This document shows, in pieces, positions 1 to 8,551 of a DNA stretch of 64,000 bases (position 1 is the stretch's first letter; each line of letters starts with the position of its first letter). The DNA comes from Anaerocolumna sp. MB42-C2. GTDB taxonomy: Bacteria > Bacillota > Clostridia > Lachnospirales > Lachnospiraceae. The notes beneath the pieces are model-generated. The model made no database searches. It saw only the letters and a list, made by a program, of their open reading frames with translations, and was not told where the DNA came from. Location: NCBI RefSeq assembly GCF_030913705.1, contig NZ_CP133190.1, forward strand, positions 2,681,501 through 2,745,500, in the 5' to 3' direction. The position numbers were made by a program, and so were the translations under genes.

Positions 1-459
1 TTTTGCTGTTCCTTCTGCAATGTGCAAAAGTCCTGCGGCTTCACTTATGGTCATATCTTGAAAATAGACACATAGCAAAACGTCTTTATATTTATCCGGC
101 AGTTTCATAACTTCCTGGCGGATCAGCCGATTTTCATCCTGTTGTTCTACCGCTGTAAAATCATCTTCTCCTGCCATGGTATTTTCCTGGAATTCCGTAA
201 AGGGTTTGACTCTTTGGTTCCATGCGCTTTTCAGATAATCTTTACAGGTATTGATAGTAATACGTATAATCCATGTCTTAATACTGCTGCCACCTTGAAA
301 GGTCTCAAGTTTTTGATTTACTTTAATAAAAACATCTTGGAAAATATCTTCTGCCAAATGACTATCCTTTACATACATATATGCTGTTCGGAGTACGTCG
401 TTTCCATATTCTCTCATCAATGTCTCAATGTCGTAAACCGATTCTTTGTCCTCGTACAT
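1..459 (-). CDS. ECF-type RNA polymerase sigma factor (C-terminus beyond window edge)
   Basis: Reading the minus strand from an ATG at 459 gives an open frame of 153 codons that runs off the left edge. The start follows a purine-rich GGGGGAAG ribosome site. The protein has the two parts of an extracytoplasmic-function sigma factor. Region 2 carries the A-E-D-I-F-Q-D-V-F motif and the later T-W-I-I-R-I-T-I-N-T-C segment. A linker follows, and then region 4 with M-K-L-P-D-K-Y-K-D-V-L and the start of the helix-turn-helix (T-I-S-E-A-A-G-L-L). Such proteins direct RNA polymerase to stress or envelope genes and are usually held by an anti-sigma factor, often the next gene, which would lie outside the window. 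An ECF-like promoter lies upstream at 629-654, which suggests autoregulation. Family assignment is firm; the subgroup is not. Confidence 0.88.
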   Translation of the reverse strand, partial: MYEDKESVYDIETLMREYGNDVLRTAYMYVKDSHLAEDIFQDVFIKVNQKLETFQGGSSIKTWIIRITINTCKDYLKSAWNQRVKPFTEFQENTMAGEDDFTAVEQQDENRLIRQEVMKLPDKYKDVLLCVYFQDMTISEAAGLLHIAEGTAK

Positions 460-537
460 TGATAACTTCCCCCTATATATTTACGCGGTAATATTTCGCT
501 CCATCTCCTATTCTGTATCGATACAATTTAGTGAGCT

Positions 538-572
538 GTCCGGTATCATGTAAGCAATAGTTTGAACCGGAC
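538..572 (-). other. hairpin in the leader of the sigma factor gene
   Basis: GTCCGGT at 538-544 pairs with ACCGGAC at 566-572. It lies between the putative ECF promoter and the sigma gene start. There is no U-tract, so it is not an obvious terminator. Its role is unknown. Confidence 0.35.
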
Positions 573-628
573 AATGTACTCGTTCCGTTTTAATGATAGC
601 CGCAGTATTATTATACTATCAACTATTA

Positions 629-654
629 GACGATGGGAATGAAATATTGGTTCC
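629..654 (-). promoter_or_regulatory. ECF-sigma-type promoter upstream of the sigma gene
   Basis: On the minus strand GGAAC (654-650) is followed after 17 bases by CGTC (632-629). This is the classic -35/-10 pattern for ECF sigma factors. It is oriented toward the sigma gene starting at 459, leaving a leader of about 165 bases. ECF genes commonly transcribe themselves from such sites. The match is by eye only. Confidence 0.5.
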
Positions 655-671
655 AATAATAAACTGTTAAT

Positions 672-2426
672 TTAAGCCAGATTTTGTTCTGTTCCCTGGG
701 TTAATTTATACAAACCTGCATAGATTCCGTTCTGTTCTAAAAGCTGGGCATGCGTTCCTCTCTCTTTAATCCCGTCTTCCGTCAGGACGATGATGTTTTT
801 AGCATTACGAATCGTTGAAAGTCTGTGGGCAATAACAAACGTAGTTCTGTTTTTTGCAAGTTTTTCCAAAGATTCCTGTACAACCTTTTCACTTTCATTA
901 TCAAGGGCAGAAGTCGCTTCATCAAAGATTAGTATGGGCGGATTTTTAAGAAATACTCTAGCGATACTAAGGCGCTGCTTCTGTCCGCCGGATAATTTGA
1001 CTCCGCGCTGCCCGATATATGTATTGTATCCATCCGGAAGCTCCATTATAAATTCGTGTGCATTGGCATTTTTGGCGGCTTCTATAATTTCTTCATCCGT
1101 AGCTTCCAGTTTACCATATCGGATATTGTCCAGTACCGAACCGGTAAAAAGATATACGTCCTGTTGAACAATTCCTATATTTTTTCTCAAAGAACGTAAT
1201 TTAATATTTTGAATATCCGTACCATCTAATAGAATCCTACCGGAGGTGGCTTCGTAAAACCTTGGAATAAGGCTGCAAATCGTTGTTTTACCTACACCGG
1301 AAGAACCGACTAAAGCCAAATAATCCCCTGCTTTCACTCTCAGGTTAATATTACGGAATACATCTGTTTTTGTATCATTATAACGAAATGATACGTCCTT
1401 AAATTCAATGTCTCCCTTAACCTCCTTAAGGGTAACGGCGTCTTTCTTATCAACAATATCCGGCTGGATCTCCATGATTTCCATAAACCGGTCAAACCCG
1501 GTGATCCCGTTTTGAAATTGTTCTGTAAAATTAATAAGTTTCCGAACAGGCTCAATGATATTATTGATATATAGTAAAAATGTCAGTAAATCACTTAGTG
1601 CTATAATATCATTTGCCATAAGGACTGCACCGCCTATGATTACTGCAACATTGATTAAACTGGTAAAAAAACCAAGACCGGAATGAAACGTTGCCATCTG
1701 CCAGTAGCTGTTACGCTTGCTCTCCACAAAACGTCGGTTTCCGTCATGGAATTTATCCATTTCTCTGTTTTCATTGGCGAAGGACTTAACGACTCGGATA
1801 CCGGATAAATTATCTTCGATCTGGGCATTAATTTCTGCTATCCGCTCCCTGTTTTTACGGAATGCCTGATTCATTTTATTTTTCATGTGATAGGCAAAGA
1901 TAAACATAATGGGAATAAAAGCAAAAACAATTAACGTGATGGGCAGATTTATATTAATTAATATAATAAAAGCACCCACAAATTTAATAATGGATATCAC
2001 GATATCTTCCGGACCATGGTGGCATAATTCCGTAATATCAAACAGATCATTGGTAATTCTGGACATTAACTGGCCGGTTTTCTGATTATCATAAAAATTA
2101 AAGGATAACTTCTGATAATGTTCAAATATATCATTACGCATATCATATTCCATTTTGGCGCCCATAACATGCCCCTGATATGCAATATAAAAATTACATA
2201 CCATTTCCAATAAGGCTAACCCAATCATAAGAAACGATAACTTAATGATGGTATGCATCACTGCATTGATTTCATAATTCACCAGCAGATCATTGGTTAC
2301 ATATCTGACTATTAACGGATATACCAGCGATATTCCCGCTGCTGTTAATGCAAAGAACATATCCGACAAAAACAAACCCATATATGGTTTATAATAGGAT
2401 AAAAATTTTTTAAATTTATTACTCAT
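672..2426 (-). CDS. ABC-type exporter, fused permease and ATPase (MdlB/MsbA-like)
   Basis: This 584-residue half-transporter has an N-terminal six-helix exporter membrane domain (about residues 1-310) and a C-terminal nucleotide-binding domain. The ATPase has a Walker A motif (G-S-S-G-V-G-K-T-T), the signature L-S-G-G-Q-K-Q-R-L-S, a Walker B motif (I-L-I-F-D-E-A-T-S-A-L-D) and the H-loop histidine (V-I-A-H-R-L-S-T). It would act as a homodimer in the cytoplasmic membrane, exporting lipids, peptides or drugs; the substrate cannot be read from sequence. The ATG follows CAGGGGGAAAAG. The gene stands alone between the pfkA terminator and the sigma gene leader. The usual length and all catalytic motifs are present. 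Confidence 0.9.
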   Translation of the reverse strand: MSNKFKKFLSYYKPYMGLFLSDMFFALTAAGISLVYPLIVRYVTNDLLVNYEINAVMHTIIKLSFLMIGLALLEMVCNFYIAYQGHVMGAKMEYDMRNDIFEHYQKLSFNFYDNQKTGQLMSRITNDLFDITELCHHGPEDIVISIIKFVGAFIILININLPITLIVFAFIPIMFIFAYHMKNKMNQAFRKNRERIAEINAQIEDNLSGIRVVKSFANENREMDKFHDGNRRFVESKRNSYWQMATFHSGLGFFTSLINVAVIIGGAVLMANDIIALSDLLTFLLYINNIIEPVRKLINFTEQFQNGITGFDRFMEIMEIQPDIVDKKDAVTLKEVKGDIEFKDVSFRYNDTKTDVFRNINLRVKAGDYLALVGSSGVGKTTICSLIPRFYEATSGRILLDGTDIQNIKLRSLRKNIGIVQQDVYLFTGSVLDNIRYGKLEATDEEIIEAAKNANAHEFIMELPDGYNTYIGQRGVKLSGGQKQRLSIARVFLKNPPILIFDEATSALDNESEKVVQESLEKLAKNRTTFVIAHRLSTIRNAKNIIVLTEDGIKERGTHAQLLEQNGIYAGLYKLTQGTEQNLA

Positions 2427-2460
2427 CTTTTCCCCCTGTTTATAGCAATTTTAATAATTT

Positions 2461-2524
2461 AAAATATAAAAAGCCTGACCGTTAGAATTACACTTAGGTT
2501 TTAAGTGGTTTTTAAGTCAGGCTT
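2461..2524 (-). terminator. rho-independent terminator after pfkA
   Basis: GTCAGGCTT at 2516-2524 and AAGCCTGAC at 2471-2479 form the outer stem. A second inner stem (CACTTA with TAAGTG) lies in the loop. On the minus strand the stem runs into CTTTTTATATTTT. It lies 28 bases after the pfkA stop and ends the dnaE-pfkA transcript. Confidence 0.8.
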
Positions 2525-2551
2525 TCGTTTATGAATCAATTGTATTATTAA

Positions 2552-3526
2552 TTATCTGGACAATGTTTTAGACATGTCATATAAATATTGATCAATATCT
2601 TTAGTCATGGCAAGAGCTTCTTTTACATCGTAATCTACATATTTACCGTCTCTGTAACCTACTACGCGGTTAGTAGCTCCTTTGCATAATAATTCAACAC
2701 CATAAGCACCCATAGCAGAAGCATGTACTCTATCGATGCAGGTAGGGCTTCCGCCTCTTTGGATATGACCGATAATAGTTGCTCTCGTTTCCATACCGGT
2801 AGCTGCCTCGATTCTCTTAGCCATATTATTAGAATCGCCGATACCCTCTGCATTAACGATAATGTAATGCTTCTTGCCGGATTTTCTTCTTTCAATGATC
2901 TTATCTATAATCTTTTGTTCATCATAATCATATCGTTCAGTAACTAAGATATCTTCCGCTCCGTTGGCAATACCGCACCATAAAGCGATATAACCGGCTT
3001 TTCTGCCCATAACTTCAATAATACTGCATCTTTCATGGGAAGTTGAAGTATCTCTTACCTTATCAATTGCTTCCATAGCCGTATTCACTGCCGTATCAAA
3101 CCCAATTGTATAATCGGTACATGCAATATCCAAATCGATGGTTCCAGGTATCCCTACTGTATTAATTCCTCTTACGGCAAGATCGGCTGCACCACGGAAA
3201 GAACCGTCACCGCCGATTACCACCAGACCGTCAATGCCATGCTTTCTACAGATTTCAGCAGCTTTATCCTGACCTTCTGTAGTCATAAATTCCTTACTTC
3301 TGGCAGTATAAAGAATTGTACCACCTCTTTGTATAATATCAGAAACGCTTTTTGCATCCATATCAACTATATCTTCTTCTAATAGACCGCTGTATCCTCG
3401 TCTGATACCTTTAACTTTTAATCCGTTTGCTAAAGCGGTTCTAACAACTGCTCTGATCGCTGCGTTCATACCCGGTGCATCACCACCGCTTGTTAATATA
3501 CCTATTGTTTTTACTTCATTTGCCAT
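2552..3526 (-). CDS. pfkA: ATP-dependent 6-phosphofructokinase
   Basis: Glycolytic phosphofructokinase of 324 residues, converting fructose 6-phosphate and ATP to fructose 1,6-bisphosphate. The N-terminal G-I-L-T-S-G-G-D-A-P-G-M-N loop and the G-G-D-G-S motif are present; the glycine in G-G-D-G is typical of the ATP-using (not PPi-using) type. The catalytic segment reads P-G-T-I-D-L-D-I, where the common form is P-G-T-I-D-N-D, so both aspartates stay and the Asn is Leu. I chose the inner ATG at 3526 because GGAGGTGG, the ribosome site, overlaps the five codons after the upstream ATG at 3541. The gene starts 37 bases after dnaE and is probably co-transcribed with it. Confidence 0.95.
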   Translation of the reverse strand: MANEVKTIGILTSGGDAPGMNAAIRAVVRTALANGLKVKGIRRGYSGLLEEDIVDMDAKSVSDIIQRGGTILYTARSKEFMTTEGQDKAAEICRKHGIDGLVVIGGDGSFRGAADLAVRGINTVGIPGTIDLDIACTDYTIGFDTAVNTAMEAIDKVRDTSTSHERCSIIEVMGRKAGYIALWCGIANGAEDILVTERYDYDEQKIIDKIIERRKSGKKHYIIVNAEGIGDSNNMAKRIEAATGMETRATIIGHIQRGGSPTCIDRVHASAMGAYGVELLCKGATNRVVGYRDGKYVDYDVKEALAMTKDIDQYLYDMSKTLSR

Positions 3527-3562
3527 TACGTCCACCTCCAAGAAAACTAAATTGCTTATATT

Positions 3563-6500
3563 TTAATCTATTTTTCTAGCTTTTTCAATACTATTTTCAA
3601 TTACTTTTATATTTGCTTCCGAATATATTTGTTTTAATTTATCAATCAGTTCTACTTCTGCCTTAATCCCCATACTTTTAGGCAGGTGTTTTATAGCTTT
3701 TTCACACTCCAGATAGATACATATACTATCCGTACCGTCATATTCGCTTAGTATGGTATATAACCTCTGTTCATCTTCTACAAATTTTTCTTTATTGGGA
3801 TACTTTATCCATATAACTTTTGGTATACTGTCAAAAGGTATCATAGACTGACAGATTAATTTAGCGTTTTTTTCTTCTTCAACTGCTATTTTTCCCCTTA
3901 CCAGTACTTTATTATCCTCCACAAGAAGCATTTTATATTTATCGTAGTCTTTCGGAAATATGATAATTTCAACTGCTCCCACCATATCTTCCAAGGTAAT
4001 GAAAGCCATCATGGAATTGGTTCTTGTGGTTTTAATCGTTTTCCCGGTTATAATACCTCCAACAGTTGCCATCTCTCCATCATTTACCTTTGTTTCATTC
4101 GTCTCTTCATCAATGGTAAAATCCATGGTAGTTGCCGTTATATTTTTCTTAAGTAAATCTGTGTAAGCTTCCAGTGGATGACCGCTGACATATATACCCA
4201 TAACCTCTTTCTCAAAGGAAAGTTTCTGCTCTACGGTATATTCTCCTACCTCCGGCAGATTGGTCTCATATTCCGTTTTCTCCTCTACCTCTGCAAAATC
4301 AAATAATGATATCTGACCGGTCAGATTCCGTTTCTTGGTTTGGGCCACATCATCAAGCACCTGAACATAGATCATCATTAATTGCTTTCTGGTACCTTGC
4401 AGGCTGTCAAAAGCACCGGATTTAATGAAGCTTTCCACCGTCCTTTTATTTACCTCTTTACCGGAAAGACGTTCCGCAAAATCTCTTAAGCTGGTAAACT
4501 TACCGTTACTTTCCCGTTCTTTTACTACTGCTTCAATCACAGGGCGTCCCAGACCTTTAATCGCGGATAATCCATAGCGGATTGCACCGTCCGATACGGA
4601 AAAAGTGCTGTCTCCTTCATTAATATCCGGAGGAAGTATTTTGATTCCCATCTGTCTGCAGGTAAAAATATATTCTGCCACTTTTCCTGGGTTGTCAATT
4701 ACGGAAGTCATTAAGGCAGCCATAAATTCAACCGGATAATAGCATTTTAAAAATGCTGTCTGATAAGCTACCACTGCATAAGCAGCCGCATGGGACTTAT
4801 TAAAAGCATATTTTGCAAAGTCTGTCATTTCATCGTATATATGGTTTGCGACCTCTTCCGATATCCCATTTTTAATACAGCCGGGAACCTTCTCTTCTTC
4901 GTTACCATATACGAAATTGTAACGTTCCTTTTCCATGACGGAGGCCTTCTTCTTGGACATGGCACGCCGCACTAGGTCACTTCTGCCATAACTGTATCCG
5001 GCCAGGTCACGAACGATCTGCATAACCTGCTCCTGATAAACGATACAGCCATAGGTCGGTGACAAAATGGGCTCCAGCTGCGGGCACTCATAGACAATAT
5101 TACCTGCCTGATGTTTACCTTTGATATATTTAGGGATAAAATCCATAGGTCCCGGACGATAGAGTGCATTTCCTGCGATAATGTCCTCCAAATTACTTGG
5201 TTTTAATTCTTTCAGGAAGTTTTTCATACCTGAACTTTCAAACTGGAAGATACCGTCTGTTTTAGCGGAGGCAAATAAAGCATATACATTTTTATCATTG
5301 TAATCGATCTTATCGATATCTATTTTATCTTCCTCATTACGTTTTTTATTAATCAAACGGACCGCATTCTGAATAACGGTTAAGGTTCTAAGTCCTAAAA
5401 AGTCCATCTTAAGAAGTCCCAGTTCTTCCAAGGTCGTCATAGTAAACTGGGTGGTGACGGAATCATCGGAAGCCCGGGAAAGGGGTACATATTCCATGAC
5501 GGGTGCCTTACTGATTACTACTCCGGCCGCATGCATGGAGGTATGCCTTGGCAATCCCTCCAAACGTTTGGACATATCAATTAAATATTTAATATCCTCA
5601 TCATTTTCATATAGTGCCCTTAAATCCGCATTCTGCTTTAAAGCCTTTTCTATGGTAATTCCAAGCTCTGTGGGGATCATCTTGGCAACGGTATCAACTC
5701 TGGCATATCCTAAGTCCAAAGCACGTCCCACATCGCGGATAACAGCTCTGGCAGCCATGGTACCGAAAGTTACAATCTGAACCACCCGGTCTTTGCCGTA
5801 TTTTTCAACAACATAATCAATTACTTCCTGTCTTCTCTCAAAACAGAAATCAATATCGATATCAGGCATAGTCAAACGTTCCGGATTCAAAAAACGCTCG
5901 AACAACAAGTTATATTTAATCGGATCAATATTGGTGATTCCCAGTGAGTAAGAGACAATACTTCCGGCAGCACTTCCTCTTCCCGGTCCAACCATAATTT
6001 CATGATCTCTGGCATATTTAATAAAATCACCAACGATTAAAAAATAATCTACAAATCCCATACTCCGGATGGTTTCGATTTCATAATCCAGACGGTCAAT
6101 CAATTCCTTAGAGGGATCCGGATATCTTTTATATAAACCCTCATAACATAATTTTTTTAAATAGTCCAATGCCGAAATGCCTGCCGGCACATCGAATTTG
6201 GGAAGTTTATATTCTCCGAACTCTATTTCCACATGACAGCGCTCTGCTATCTTATGTGTATTTTCCAAAGCTTCTATAGCATAGGGGAAGATTTTTAACA
6301 TCTCCTCCGGTGACTTTAAGAAATATTGTCCGCCCTCATAACGCATACGATTTTCATCTGTTACTTTCTTCTGAGTCTGGATACACAGCAGGATATCATG
6401 AGCAGCAGCATCACTTTCCAAAGTATAATGAACGTCGTTGGTGGCTACTAAAGAGATTCCGGTTTCTTTACTCATTCGCAGTAATCCCTGGTTTACGGTT

Positions 6501-7051
6501 TTTTGTTCCGGTATTCCATGATCCTGCAGTTCTAAAAAGAAATTATTCTCGCCGAATACTTCCCTAAGCGACAGAGCTGCTTTTTTTGCTTCCTCATAAA
6601 AACCCTTGCGGATATTACTGGCTATTTCACCGCCGAGGCAGGCACTTAAAGCAATAATACCCTCGCTGTACTCTTTCAAAACCTCATAATCAACTCTTGG
6701 TTTATAATAAAATCCCTCTAAAAAACCTTTGGATACAATCTTCATTAAGTTGGAATATCCTGTATTATTTTCGGCCAGCAAAACCAGATGATAATAGCGG
6801 TCGTCGGAGGAATTGGCTTCCCGGTCAAAACGTGATCCCGGCGCTACATAAACTTCGCACCCTATTACAGGTCGGATTCCCTCCGCCAGGCAGGCACGGT
6901 AGAAATCAATTACGCCATACATAACACCATGATCCGTAATTGCCATACTGTCCATACCTAATTCCTTAGCTCTGGCTACCATCTCTTTAATCTTGCCGGA
7001 ACCATCTAATAAACTGTATTCTGTATGTAAATGCAAATGTGTAAAATTCAT
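3563..7051 (-). CDS. dnaE: DNA polymerase III alpha subunit, DnaE type
   Basis: Replicative DNA polymerase of 1162 residues, a usual length for DnaE. It opens with a PHP domain (H-L-H-T-E-Y-S-L-L-D-G) followed by the C-family polymerase core. The catalytic P-D-I-D-I-D-F aspartates and the G-P-G-R-G-S-A-A-G-S motif are visible. Helix-hairpin-helix and beta-clamp-binding regions follow. A C-terminal OB-fold (A-T-V-G-G-I-I-T) is clear, and the protein lacks the intrinsic 3'-5' exonuclease insertion of PolC. Clostridia normally carry both PolC and DnaE, so this one is likely the lagging-strand or primer-extending polymerase. pfkA follows on the same transcript. The start ATG at 7051 follows AAAGGTAAGG. 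Confidence 0.97.
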   Translation of the reverse strand: MNFTHLHLHTEYSLLDGSGKIKEMVARAKELGMDSMAITDHGVMYGVIDFYRACLAEGIRPVIGCEVYVAPGSRFDREANSSDDRYYHLVLLAENNTGYSNLMKIVSKGFLEGFYYKPRVDYEVLKEYSEGIIALSACLGGEIASNIRKGFYEEAKKAALSLREVFGENNFFLELQDHGIPEQKTVNQGLLRMSKETGISLVATNDVHYTLESDAAAHDILLCIQTQKKVTDENRMRYEGGQYFLKSPEEMLKIFPYAIEALENTHKIAERCHVEIEFGEYKLPKFDVPAGISALDYLKKLCYEGLYKRYPDPSKELIDRLDYEIETIRSMGFVDYFLIVGDFIKYARDHEIMVGPGRGSAAGSIVSYSLGITNIDPIKYNLLFERFLNPERLTMPDIDIDFCFERRQEVIDYVVEKYGKDRVVQIVTFGTMAARAVIRDVGRALDLGYARVDTVAKMIPTELGITIEKALKQNADLRALYENDEDIKYLIDMSKRLEGLPRHTSMHAAGVVISKAPVMEYVPLSRASDDSVTTQFTMTTLEELGLLKMDFLGLRTLTVIQNAVRLINKKRNEEDKIDIDKIDYNDKNVYALFASAKTDGIFQFESSGMKNFLKELKPSNLEDIIAGNALYRPGPMDFIPKYIKGKHQAGNIVYECPQLEPILSPTYGCIVYQEQVMQIVRDLAGYSYGRSDLVRRAMSKKKASVMEKERYNFVYGNEEEKVPGCIKNGISEEVANHIYDEMTDFAKYAFNKSHAAAYAVVAYQTAFLKCYYPVEFMAALMTSVIDNPGKVAEYIFTCRQMGIKILPPDINEGDSTFSVSDGAIRYGLSAIKGLGRPVIEAVVKERESNGKFTSLRDFAERLSGKEVNKRTVESFIKSGAFDSLQGTRKQLMMIYVQVLDDVAQTKKRNLTGQISLFDFAEVEEKTEYETNLPEVGEYTVEQKLSFEKEVMGIYVSGHPLEAYTDLLKKNITATTMDFTIDEETNETKVNDGEMATVGGIITGKTIKTTRTNSMMAFITLEDMVGAVEIIIFPKDYDKYKMLLVEDNKVLVRGKIAVEEEKNAKLICQSMIPFDSIPKVIWIKYPNKEKFVEDEQRLYTILSEYDGTDSICIYLECEKAIKHLPKSMGIKAEVELIDKLKQIYSEANIKVIENSIEKARKID

Positions 7052-7073
7052 ATTAATCCTTACCTTTCTGGTA

Positions 7074-7102
7074 TATAAAACTATTATATTTATAGTTTTA
7101 TA
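7074..7102. repeat. 29-bp palindrome in the dnaE leader
   Basis: TATAAAACTAT (7074-7084) and ATAGTTTTATA (7092-7102) are perfect inverted arms around a 7-base centre, just upstream of the dnaE start. It could be an operator or part of a promoter. The rest of 7103-7388 is AT-rich with no gene visible. Confidence 0.4.
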
Positions 7103-7388
7103 GAAAGAGTTTTTAGGTATATACTCTCTTGTATTATATCATATATATGTAAAATTTCATAATAAAAAATCGGTAGGTTTGTTTCAGTTACAATGATCAT
7201 ATAAAATATATTTTGGTAATATTTTGATAAAGTACTATTGTAAGTTGGTGGACTTTACTATACAATAACTGCATACTTAGATATTTTACTATTTTTCTAC
7301 AATAAAGGTAAGACAGTTTTGATAAACTATTGATTTTATGGATTTAAATTTACTAATATTTTATTTATTACTTAGGAGGATGTATTAA

Positions 7389-8444
7389 ATGTACGATTAT
7401 TTTATATCTTTGGGCTGTTATTGCGGTATAGCCGCAAGTATGAGTGCTTTAGGATTGCGTTCACAAAGTGGGCCTTTTGATTGGTGTTCATCTGATTTTA
7501 ATGGAGTTATCGATTGTATCAAAAATGAATTTGTTGATATGTTGGATGTTACAAATTTACAAATTATTAGAGATAAACCGCGTCATTTTCTTGATACAAA
7601 ATATAATTTTTACTTTATGCATGAATTATCAGTATCGGAGACTTTAGAAGAGAAATATTCAGATATTTTATCAAAATATAAAAAAAGACAAATTACTTTT
7701 TTAGAAATGATTCATAAACCAACATGTTTTATTAGAGCTATAAGAAATGAAATAGAAATAGAATATATAAAAAATAATTCTGATACTATTATAAAAACTC
7801 TGCGAAAATATAATCAACGAAATAATATAATTTATATAGTAACTGAAAATCTTAAAGAACAGGCCTCTTTTCTGCATCCTTATATTATTAATAAATATAG
7901 CGGCGAGTCTAAAGAAGCTCTTATGGGTACATTTGAACAGCGTAATGATGATTTAAAAATATTTTGTTTAAATAATATAAATAAAACTACTCTTGTTAAT
8001 AATTTATATTTCGAAAAAGAAAAGCAGGAAAAACAATTGAACGCCTTTAAATTACGTTATTCATTAATTAATCAATTGTTAACAATTAAAAATAATAACA
8101 TCAGATTAAAGCTACCGGAAGATTATTATCAAAGTAATCAAAGAGAAATTATAATATATGGAGCTGGTAATATTGGAAAATCTATATATGAAGAAATCAA
8201 ATCATATACGAATATAAAATGCTTTATAGATCAATTCAATTCAGATGTTTATTATGATAATATACCTATTATTAGTTTGAAAGATTTAAAACAATTAAAT
8301 ATAATGTCCTCTAATTTTGTAATTATCATAACTCCAATTTGGGATATAGAAAATATAAAAAAAACTATAAAATGTTTTTTAGGCGATATGGAATATAAAA
8401 TAATATCCCTTCAAGATGTTTTAAATTTGTCAAACCAATTATAA
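7389..8444 (+). CDS. DUF1796-type putative cysteine peptidase with C-terminal Rossmann-like module
   Basis: 351 residues. The N-terminus (Y-D-Y-F-I-S-L-G-C-Y-C, then G-P-F-D-W) resembles the DUF1796 family of putative papain-like cysteine hydrolases, often linked to surface glycans. From about residue 255 the chain changes to a Rossmann-like module (I-I-I-Y-G-A-G-N-I-G-K-S, later F-I-D-Q-F and I-P-I-I-S-L) like those in the glycan operon at 50-61 kb. The gene is on the opposite strand to its neighbours and is clearly more AT-rich, with lysine, asparagine and isoleucine codons dominating. That suggests insertion between dnaE and the deacetylase gene. The ATG follows TTAGGAGGATG. Enzyme activity is inferred from family resemblance only. 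Confidence 0.65.
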   Translation: MYDYFISLGCYCGIAASMSALGLRSQSGPFDWCSSDFNGVIDCIKNEFVDMLDVTNLQIIRDKPRHFLDTKYNFYFMHELSVSETLEEKYSDILSKYKKRQITFLEMIHKPTCFIRAIRNEIEIEYIKNNSDTIIKTLRKYNQRNNIIYIVTENLKEQASFLHPYIINKYSGESKEALMGTFEQRNDDLKIFCLNNINKTTLVNNLYFEKEKQEKQLNAFKLRYSLINQLLTIKNNNIRLKLPEDYYQSNQREIIIYGAGNIGKSIYEEIKSYTNIKCFIDQFNSDVYYDNIPIISLKDLKQLNIMSSNFVIIITPIWDIENIKKTIKCFLGDMEYKIISLQDVLNLSNQL

Positions 8445-8463
8445 TTTAAATTGTTCTCATTCT

Positions 8464-8515
8464 AAAAAAGCAATTACATAATATACATTACTGCATATTA
8501 TGCAATTGCTTTTTT
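8464..8515. terminator. bidirectional terminator between convergent genes
   Basis: A long stem is formed by AAAAAAGCAATT-ACATAATAT and ATATTATGCAATTGCTTTTTT, with an A-run on one side and a T-run on the other. It serves the DUF1796-type gene and possibly the convergent deacetylase gene. Confidence 0.8.
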
Positions 8516-8551
8516 ATGTTATTTAATAGTTTATTTCATTTAAACCGTTAA

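Noticed and set aside
142-462. 106-codon plus-strand frame at the left edge
   Set aside because: It is the antisense shadow of the ECF sigma factor gene, which gives a clear family match on the other strand.
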